NCBI GenBank assembly: GCA_030045175.1
Contig: JASIBM010000302.1
Span: forward strand, 1-25,601
Direction of reading: 5' to 3'
Length of the DNA: 25,601 bases
DNA from: Streptosporangiaceae bacterium
GTDB taxonomy: Bacteria > Actinomycetota > Actinomycetes > Streptosporangiales > Streptosporangiaceae
Shown piece by piece: positions 20,189 through 25,601 of this stretch. The stretch's first letter is position 1; each line of letters begins with the position of its first letter. Both the position numbers and the translations under genes were made by a program. The notes under the pieces were generated by a model, which did not search any database, was not told the DNA's origin, and saw nothing but the letters and a program-made list of their open reading frames with translations.

Positions 20189-21109
20189 TCAGCCTCGGAT
20201 GAGAGCGGGCCGGATTTTCCTCAGCACTGAGGCGAGCTCATTGTCGGATGCTGGTATCAGCGAGGCGATGATGGATACGGTCTTGTCGGTGGCCCAGACG
20301 CACGCGGCTACCGGGACGCCGTTCGCGACGCGGTCGACACAAGCGGCGCTGGTGTCGCCGGGCAGCCCGGACACTCGCTCCACCGCGCTGTTGACGCCGT
20401 GGCTGGTGGTGCCGCGCAAGGCTACCCTGAGTCCGCCGATGGCCTCGTTCACCGCGCTTGCCGGATCTAGCGGCTCGCCCGCCGTGTTGAAGCCGACATA
20501 GAGCACAGCCACGCTCGCGCTGGTCGCCGGCCGCCCGGCTGGCGCGTTCGTGTAGAGCGCCGTGGCGTACGAGGAGACATGCTGGTGCCAGGCGCTAGCC
20601 AGCTCCTGGGCGAACGCCGCCAGGCCGACCTGGAACTGCACGCTTGACTCGCCGGCGAAGTCACGGGAGAGTCCGCCGGCCGAGGTTGGCGCGGGAACGA
20701 CCACCCGGACGTCGAGCGTCGATCCGGCCGGCCCGGTCAGCACCCGCGCGAGCACCGTCCCGAGCAGCGCGACGGTGAAGCTGACGATCGCGATGATGAC
20801 GACCATCTTGCGGCGCCGAGGCGCGGCGGGAAGCGGCTGGCCGTAGTAACTGTCCTGGCCCGCACCGCGCGGTGATGATCTGTGGATCGGCGCTGCCGCA
20901 AAGTGAGGTGGCGGCACCTGGATAGGCGGCGGCACCTGGCTAGGCGGCGGAGCGAACCTTGGTACGCCTGAATCAGCCGAGATCCCGGCTGTCTGGTCGT
21001 CGCCCGGAGGCGTTGGCAGGCCGTAGGCGGGCGAGTCCGCCGATTCCGGCGCATCATTTGCAATAGGCATGTCTGGCATGCCTTCGGTCGGTTCATTTAG
21101 CTGATCCAT
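20189..21109 (-). CDS. Membrane-anchored extracytoplasmic protein with CX12C-x-W-A-T motif (paralogue 1)
   Basis: A 306-residue protein with GAGG eight bases before ATG 21109. Residues 1-97 form a Pro/Gln/Ala-rich cytoplasmic tail, and R-R-R-K leads into a single membrane helix at about 102-123. The outer domain ends with A-A-C-V-D-R-V-A-N-G-V-P-V-A-A-C-V-W-A-T-D-K-T-V and a closing helix rich in E-L-A/L-x-K-I-R. The two cysteines are 13 residues apart and probably form a disulphide hairpin. Similar C-x-W-A endings occur in uncharacterised actinobacterial membrane proteins; no enzyme motif is seen. The next minus-strand gene upstream is a paralogue with the same layout. Together they interrupt the clpX-valS order on the opposite strand. 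Function unknown. Confidence 0.8.
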   Translation of the reverse strand: MDQLNEPTEGMPDMPIANDAPESADSPAYGLPTPPGDDQTAGISADSGVPRFAPPPSQVPPPIQVPPPHFAAAPIHRSSPRGAGQDSYYGQPLPAAPRRRKMVVIIAIVSFTVALLGTVLARVLTGPAGSTLDVRVVVPAPTSAGGLSRDFAGESSVQFQVGLAAFAQELASAWHQHVSSYATALYTNAPAGRPATSASVAVLYVGFNTAGEPLDPASAVNEAIGGLRVALRGTTSHGVNSAVERVSGLPGDTSAACVDRVANGVPVAACVWATDKTVSIIASLIPASDNELASVLRKIRPALIRG

Positions 21110-21135
21110 GTGCGCCTCATCGGCCGAGATAAGAA

Positions 21136-21148
21136 ACCATTAAATGGT
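21136..21148. promoter_or_regulatory. AT-rich 13-bp palindrome, candidate operator
   Basis: ACCATT-A-AATGGT is a perfect dyad 27 bases upstream of the paralogue 1 start codon, in a short AT-rich island. A repressor site or part of a promoter is possible. Confidence 0.35.
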
Positions 21149-21246
21149 GACATCGCGGACGACTGTTCTCAATGTCTCAACGTGCTCGGTCGCCTGGGTG
21201 GTGCCCGGTGGATCACGCCCTGGCACGGCGCCGGCGGCGTGTCGAG

Positions 21247-22245
21247 TCAGCCTGGCTGGAGATCGAGCCGCATGGCGGGTATTAGCGCGGCGAGCTCGTC
21301 GGCACTGGTATCACCGGCCGGTGACATCACGGCAGCCACCGTGTCCTCGGTGGCCCAGCCGCACACGGACATCCTCGTCAATCCGAACATTGCGATCATG
21401 CACCGGGCAGCACCGCCCTGTGAGCCGGCCGGAACCTGCCAGGACCGGGCCGGCGTCGGGCCGGCAAGCCTGGCCATGAGCCGCCCGGTGGTTCCGGCCG
21501 GGTCGCCGAGGCCAGCGGGGGCGTTGTAGCCGAGATATATCACCCATGCTCCCGTATCGCTCGCCAGGTCGATGCGTCCAGGCTCGGCATAAAGCGCCGC
21601 AGGATACGCTGCCGTCGATCCGCCGCGCAGGGCGGCGAATCGACGCCTGAACTGGGCGATCGCCAGCAGGGCGCTCTGGCTGGCGGACGAGAGGTAGCGC
21701 CTGGGGAAGCCAGCGGCTTGCGCCGGAGCGGGCATGATCAGCGGTGCCGACGCCGACGCGCCCGCCCCGGCCGCCGACAGCGCCCGGTCCGCGAGCGTGG
21801 CGGTGGTCCCGGCGCACCCGAGAGCAAGGACGCCAAGGACAGTCAGGAGGACGCCGGCCTTCTTGCTGGTCATGGGCTGAGCCATCCGGCTGGTCGAGCC
21901 GCGCCGGCGACGCAGCCAGCGGCCAGCCAAGCTCGCCTGGTCATCGGTGGCAGCCCGCTCGCCGGCCGGCTCGGTCGCGGTGGCCAGGCTAGACGGGGCG
22001 GCCTGGCCGGCCGAAGTGACGGTGCCCGACGTACCAGGGCCGGCCGGGGTGGACGAGATCGCCGAGCCGTCAAGCGAGGCAACAGGGTCGGCTGGTGCCT
22101 GCAGGCCGGCGACGCCGCTCGCGTCGCCGGACTGCACCGGGCTGGTAGCCGCGGCGGACACGGTGGCCTGCGCCCGCGCGCTGGCGAGGCTCGCCGAGTC
22201 GTCGAGCCTCGCCGAGTCTGCGCTCGACCCGGCTGAGGGTTCCAT
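21247..22245 (-). CDS. Membrane-anchored extracytoplasmic protein with CX12C-x-W-A-T motif (paralogue 2)
   Basis: A 332-residue protein from ATG 22245, chosen because GGGAG lies eight bases upstream; an in-frame start at 22296 has no such site. Residues 1-125 are a disordered Ala/Ser/Thr-rich tail, then R-R-R-R-G precedes one membrane helix at about 131-152. The outer domain has a helical N-terminal part and a C-terminal R-C-M-I-A-M-F-G-L-T-R-M-S-V-C-G-W-A-T-E-D-T-V. The spacing between cysteines matches that of the neighbouring paralogue exactly (CX12C, then x-W-A-T). Both end in a helix with E-L-A-x-L/V. The tail and the first half of the outer domain share little sequence with paralogue 1, so the duplication is old or selection is focused on the C-terminal hairpin. 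It is divergent from valS. Function unknown. Confidence 0.78.
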   Translation of the reverse strand: MEPSAGSSADSARLDDSASLASARAQATVSAAATSPVQSGDASGVAGLQAPADPVASLDGSAISSTPAGPGTSGTVTSAGQAAPSSLATATEPAGERAATDDQASLAGRWLRRRRGSTSRMAQPMTSKKAGVLLTVLGVLALGCAGTTATLADRALSAAGAGASASAPLIMPAPAQAAGFPRRYLSSASQSALLAIAQFRRRFAALRGGSTAAYPAALYAEPGRIDLASDTGAWVIYLGYNAPAGLGDPAGTTGRLMARLAGPTPARSWQVPAGSQGGAARCMIAMFGLTRMSVCGWATEDTVAAVMSPAGDTSADELAALIPAMRLDLQPG

Positions 22246-22389
22246 CTGGGTACTCCCGCCGTGTTGGCATCGGGTCATGAGTTGCCGTCGGATCACGAGC
22301 AGAATAGACCAGTTTCATCGCCGGGCGCGCACGGTCGGGTGCCCAGGGACCCGCCAGTGCACCGGCGCACAGGTGAACCGGTGCGGCAC

Positions 22390-22455
22390 GCGGGCGCGGC
22401 TGGCGGGCCGGTCGTGTGGCTTGCGGGCGCGGCTGGCGGGCCGGTCGTGCGGCTT
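22390..22455. repeat. 33-bp tandem repeat upstream of valS
   Basis: Units at 22390-22422 and 22423-22455 differ at one base (GTCGTGTGG against GTCGTGCGG), with a partial, diverged third copy to about 22470. They lie immediately before the valS promoter in the 251-base divergent region. No coding sense is apparent. Confidence 0.9.
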
Positions 22456-22482
22456 GCAGGCGCGGCAACGGCGGGCTGATCG

Positions 22483-22488
22483 TAGACT
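22483..22488 (+). promoter_or_regulatory. -10 box of a leaderless valS promoter
   Basis: TAGACT followed by eight bases and GTG (22497), exactly as at tig. No ribosome binding site precedes the GTG. This supports the 22497 start over an internal ATG at 22602. Confidence 0.55.
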
Positions 22489-22496
22489 CTGCTGAC

Positions 22497-25295
22497 GTGA
22501 CAGTCGCAGATGACGCGGTCCCAGCCGACCCAGCCGACACGATCCCAGCCGAGACAGTGCCAGCCGAGGCGGTGCCAGCCGAGGCGGTGCCAGCCGACGG
22601 GATGGCTGGCGAGCCGCGCAAGCTCCCGCCGCAGTACGTTCCGGGTGAGGTAGAGGCCCGCAGGTACGCGGGCTGGGTCGAGGCCGGTTACTTCACCGCC
22701 GACGCCGAGTCCGGCGCGCCGTCCTTCACGATCATGATCCCGCCGCCGAACGTGACCGGTTCGCTGCACGTTGGCCACGCGCTCGACCACACGCTGATTG
22801 ACTCGCTCGTGCGGCGCCGCCGGATGCAGGGGTACAACGCCCTCTGGCTGCCAGGCACCGACCACGCGGGCATCGCCACCCAGAACGTGGTCGAGCGCGA
22901 GCTCGCCAACGAGGGGCTGAGCAGGCACGACCTCGGCCGCGAGGCGTTCATCGAGCGCGTGTGGCAGTGGAAGGCCGAATACGGCGGCCGGATCGGGTCC
23001 CAGATGCGCAAGCTTGGCGACAGCGTGGACTGGACGCGCGAGCGGTTCACCATGGACGAGGGGCTGTCGCGTGCGGTCCAGACCATGTTCAAGAGGCTGT
23101 TCGATGACGGCCTGATCTACCGTGCGCAGCGGATCATCAACTGGTGCCCGCGATGCATGACCGCGCTGTCAGACATCGAGGTCGATCACATCGAGGACGA
23201 GGGAGAGCTCGTCAGCATCAGGTACGGGGATGGCGACGGCACGGTCGTCGTGGCCACGACCAGGGTCGAGACGATGCTCGGCGACACGGCAGTAGCCGTC
23301 CACCCGGACGACCCGAGGTATGCGAACCTGGTCGGCAAGACGGTCGAGCTACCGCTGACCGGCCGCGTGATCCCGGTGGTGGCCGACCCGCACGTGGATC
23401 CGGGCTTCGGCACCGGGGCGGTCAAGGTAACCCCCGCGCACGACCCTGACGACTTCGAGATCGGCCGCCGCCACGACCTGCCGAGCCTGACGATCATGGA
23501 CGAGCGTGGCGTGATCACGGCCAGCGGGCCATTCGAAGGCCTCGACAGGTTCGAGGCGAGACCGGCTGTGCTCGCGGCGCTGCGCGAGGCGGGCCGTGTT
23601 GTGCATGAGAAAAGGCCGTACCTGCACGCGGTCGGGCACTGCGGCAGATGCGGGACCACCGTGGAGCCCAGGCTTTCCTTGCAGTGGTTCGTCAAGGTCG
23701 GGCCGCTCGCCAAGGCTGCGGGCGACGCGGTCAGGGACGGGCGGGTGCGGATCTATCCGGCACAGCTCGCTGCGCGGTACTTCGACTGGGTCGATGACAT
23801 GCACGACTGGTGCATCAGCCGCCAGCTCTGGTGGGGACACCGGATCCCGGTGTGGTACTCGCCGAGCGGCGAGACGCGCTGCGTGGGCCCGGACGAGGCG
23901 GCGCCCGGTAGCGACTGGACGCAGGATCCGGATGTGCTCGACACCTGGTTCTCCTCCGCGCTGTGGCCGTTCTCCACGCTCGGCTGGCCTGACGACACGC
24001 CCGACCTGCGCGTGTTCTACCCGACGAGCGTGCTGGTGACCGGCTACGACATCCTGTTCTTCTGGGTGGCCAGGATGATGCTTTTCGGGCTATACGCGAT
24101 GGCGGACTCAGGGCCGCAGGAGTCGGTGCCGTTCCGTCAGGTGGCGCTGCACGGGCTGGTGCGCGATGCGTTCGGGAAGAAGATGTCCAAGTCGCGCGGC
24201 AACACCGTCGACCCGCTCGACTGGATCGCCAGGTACGGCGCCGACGCCACCAGGTTCACGCTGGCGCGCGGCGCGAGCCCGGGAGGCGACGTCGCCTTGT
24301 CCGAAGATTGGGTGGCCGGCGCCAGGAACTTCTGCAACAAGCTATGGAACGCGGCCAGGTTCGCGCTGCTGAACGGCGTGGGGGGCGACGAGGTCGGAGG
24401 TGCCGGGCTGGACCTGGCGGACCTGGCCCGCAACGATGCGCTCAGCGTGCCCGACCGGTGGATCTTGTCTCGGCTGGCGGCCGTGACCGGCGAGGTCGAT
24501 GCGCTGTATGAGGAGTTCGAGTTCGCCAAGATCTGCGACGTGCTCTATCACTTCGCCTGGGACGAGTTCTGTGACTGGTACCTGGAGCTGGCCAAGATCG
24601 CGTTGAACAGCTCGGATGGCGAAGCCGAGCAGACCAGGCGAGTGCTCGGCTACGTGCTCGACCGGCTGCTCAGGCTGATCCACCCGGTCATGCCGTTCGT
24701 CACCGAGGAGCTGTGGACGGCTCTGACCGGGGGCGAGTCCGTGACGGTGACGCGCTGGCCGGGCGCGCAGGCTGCCGCTGAGGCCGGCGGCTCCGGCGTC
24801 ACCGGCGTCGCAACCGGCCACGCCGATCCCGAGGCCGAGGCCGTGATCGAGTCGCTGATGCGCCTGGTGACCAGCGTTCGCCGGTTCCGCGCCGACCAGG
24901 GGCTGCGCCCGGCTCAGCCCGTTCCTGCCGACCTGGCCGGCCTGGAGTCGACGCTGCTTGCCGCGCACGAGCAATCCATCCGCTCGCTGCTCAGGCTCAC
25001 CCCGCCAGGGGCCGCCTTCACGCCCAACGCGTCCGTCCAGGCCGAGAACGTCACCGTGCGGCTGGACACGTCGGGCGGCATCGACATCGCCGCCGAGCGG
25101 CGCAGGCTGGCGAAGGACCTGGCCGCCGCCCAGGCCGACATCGACCTAGCAGAAAGCAAGCTCTCCAATCAATCATTCGTCGACCGGGCACCTGCCGAGG
25201 TGGTCGCCAAGACCAGGGACCGCCTGGCCGCGGCCAGGGCCGACGTCGCCAGGTTCACGCAGCGCCTTGCTGAGCTGCCCGAGTCGGTCAAGTGA
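22497..25295 (+). CDS. valS: Valyl-tRNA synthetase
   Basis: A 932-residue class I synthetase that charges tRNA-Val. The HIGH-type motif is H-V-G-H at 91-94 (after P-P-N-V-T-G-S-L) and the KMSKS motif is exact at 562-566. The CP1 editing domain lies between (T-T-R-V-E-T-M-L-G-D-T-A-V, then G-T-G-A-V-K-V-T-P-A-H-D). The zinc-like C-P-R-C and C-G-R-C pairs are present. W-D-E-F-C-D-W-Y-L-E marks the anticodon-binding domain, and the last ~65 residues form the ValS tRNA-binding coiled coil. The first 35 residues are an unusual extension containing four A-D/E-x-V/I-P repeats encoded by 15-bp units; without them the protein would start at ATG 22602 like its relatives. The TAGACT-N8-GTG context favours 22497. 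folC follows after seven bases, probably as one operon. Confidence 0.97.
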   Translation: MTVADDAVPADPADTIPAETVPAEAVPAEAVPADGMAGEPRKLPPQYVPGEVEARRYAGWVEAGYFTADAESGAPSFTIMIPPPNVTGSLHVGHALDHTLIDSLVRRRRMQGYNALWLPGTDHAGIATQNVVERELANEGLSRHDLGREAFIERVWQWKAEYGGRIGSQMRKLGDSVDWTRERFTMDEGLSRAVQTMFKRLFDDGLIYRAQRIINWCPRCMTALSDIEVDHIEDEGELVSIRYGDGDGTVVVATTRVETMLGDTAVAVHPDDPRYANLVGKTVELPLTGRVIPVVADPHVDPGFGTGAVKVTPAHDPDDFEIGRRHDLPSLTIMDERGVITASGPFEGLDRFEARPAVLAALREAGRVVHEKRPYLHAVGHCGRCGTTVEPRLSLQWFVKVGPLAKAAGDAVRDGRVRIYPAQLAARYFDWVDDMHDWCISRQLWWGHRIPVWYSPSGETRCVGPDEAAPGSDWTQDPDVLDTWFSSALWPFSTLGWPDDTPDLRVFYPTSVLVTGYDILFFWVARMMLFGLYAMADSGPQESVPFRQVALHGLVRDAFGKKMSKSRGNTVDPLDWIARYGADATRFTLARGASPGGDVALSEDWVAGARNFCNKLWNAARFALLNGVGGDEVGGAGLDLADLARNDALSVPDRWILSRLAAVTGEVDALYEEFEFAKICDVLYHFAWDEFCDWYLELAKIALNSSDGEAEQTRRVLGYVLDRLLRLIHPVMPFVTEELWTALTGGESVTVTRWPGAQAAAEAGGSGVTGVATGHADPEAEAVIESLMRLVTSVRRFRADQGLRPAQPVPADLAGLESTLLAAHEQSIRSLLRLTPPGAAFTPNASVQAENVTVRLDTSGGIDIAAERRRLAKDLAAAQADIDLAESKLSNQSFVDRAPAEVVAKTRDRLAAARADVARFTQRLAELPESVK
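22533..22592 (+). repeat. 15-bp in-frame tandem repeat at the valS N-terminus, 4 copies
   Basis: Units at 22533-22547, 22548-22562, 22563-22577 and 22578-22592 (the last two are identical GCCGAGGCGGTGCCA) encode A-D-T-I-P, A-E-T-V-P, A-E-A-V-P, A-E-A-V-P ahead of the conserved valyl-tRNA synthetase core. Confidence 0.9.
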
Positions 25296-25302
25296 GCATC
25301 TC

Positions 25303-25601
25303 ATGATGGCGATGAACGATGACGTCGAGGCGCAGTTCCGCGAGGTCGAATCTCGGATCCTCGCTCGCCGCCCTGAGCACTCGATCAACCCGTCGCTCGA
25401 CCGGATCAGGGAGCTGACCAGCCTGCTCGGGGATCCCCAGCGGTCCTACCCGGTGATCCACATCACCGGCACGAACGGCAAGACCTCGACGTCGCGGATG
25501 ACCGAGACCCTGCTGCGGGCGCGGGGCTTGCGAACGGGGCTGTTCACCAGCCCGCACCTGATCACGATGCGCGAGCGGATCTGCGTGGACGGTGAGCCCG
25601 T
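25303..25601 (+). CDS. folC: Folylpolyglutamate/dihydrofolate synthase, N-terminal part
   Basis: The frame is open to the window end (99 complete codons). ATG codons at 25303, 25306 and 25312 are all possible starts; the ribosome binding site is weak (AAGTGAG within the valS stop region), so coupling to valS is likely. Residues 14-45 form the typical E-x-R-I-L-A-R-R-P-E-H then L-D-R-I-R-E-L helix pair. The Mur-ligase P-loop G-T-N-G-K-T-S is at 56-62, preceded by I-H-I-T, and T-S-P-H-L is at 82-86. The enzyme adds glutamates to folates with ATP. valS-folC adjacency is common across bacteria. Confidence 0.93.
   Translation, partial: MMAMNDDVEAQFREVESRILARRPEHSINPSLDRIRELTSLLGDPQRSYPVIHITGTNGKTSTSRMTETLLRARGLRTGLFTSPHLITMRERICVDGEP

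Noticed and set aside
22246..22496. T-box leader for valS
   Set aside because: No T-box core sequence or specifier stem is visible, and the promoter arrangement suggests a leaderless message.

Overview
The window is high-GC chromosomal DNA from a filamentous-type actinobacterium. The right half carries the conserved actinobacterial order tig - clpP1 - clpP2 - clpX - valS - folC, with two tandem ClpP genes, GTG starts and strongly G/C-ending codons. The protein style (DUF7144 and HdeD-like membrane proteins, a PucR-type regulator, remnants of W-N-G propeller repeats) suggests a soil lineage near Streptosporangiales or Streptomycetales. Sequence alone does not fix the genus.

Left part (1-9762, all minus strand). 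Transcription runs right to left through eight tightly packed genes: a GtrA-like flippase, a processive GT2 glycosyltransferase, a GT39/ArnT-like membrane glycosyltransferase, a membrane-anchored protein with Ig/IPT-like repeats, a small helical protein of unknown function, a soluble PAS histidine kinase, a NarL-type response regulator and a membrane-anchored GH8 glycosidase. Gaps are 22 bases or less, or the genes overlap, so this looks like one polysaccharide synthesis, trimming and sensing operon. A GH5 endoglucanase-like gene follows (cut by the window edge) behind a 710-base non-coding stretch. It has its own good promoter and a long leader. This operon is the best candidate for an undescribed system.

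Middle (9763-15560). A short truncated anti-sigma-type ATPase (HATPase_c_2 N-terminal half) and a small unknown ORF lie between the operon and a PucR/CdaR-type transcription regulator. Beyond it are a divergent MmcQ/YjbR gene, a decayed beta-propeller pseudogene broken by a 19-bp triplication, a 26-bp tandem array and a strong terminator hairpin. Two minus-strand membrane proteins follow (DUF7144 type, then HdeD/DUF308 type).

Right part (15666-25601, mostly plus strand). This is the protein-quality-control block: trigger factor, the two-subunit ClpP peptidase and its ClpX unfoldase. Then come two minus-strand paralogous membrane-anchored proteins sharing a CX12C-x-W-A-T motif, valyl-tRNA synthetase, and the start of folylpolyglutamate synthase. 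tig and valS share the same TAGACT-N8-GTG arrangement without a ribosome binding site, which points to leaderless transcripts.

A recurring theme is short tandem repeats, both in-frame at protein termini and in intergenic regions. No tRNA, rRNA, insertion sequence or CRISPR array was recognised.
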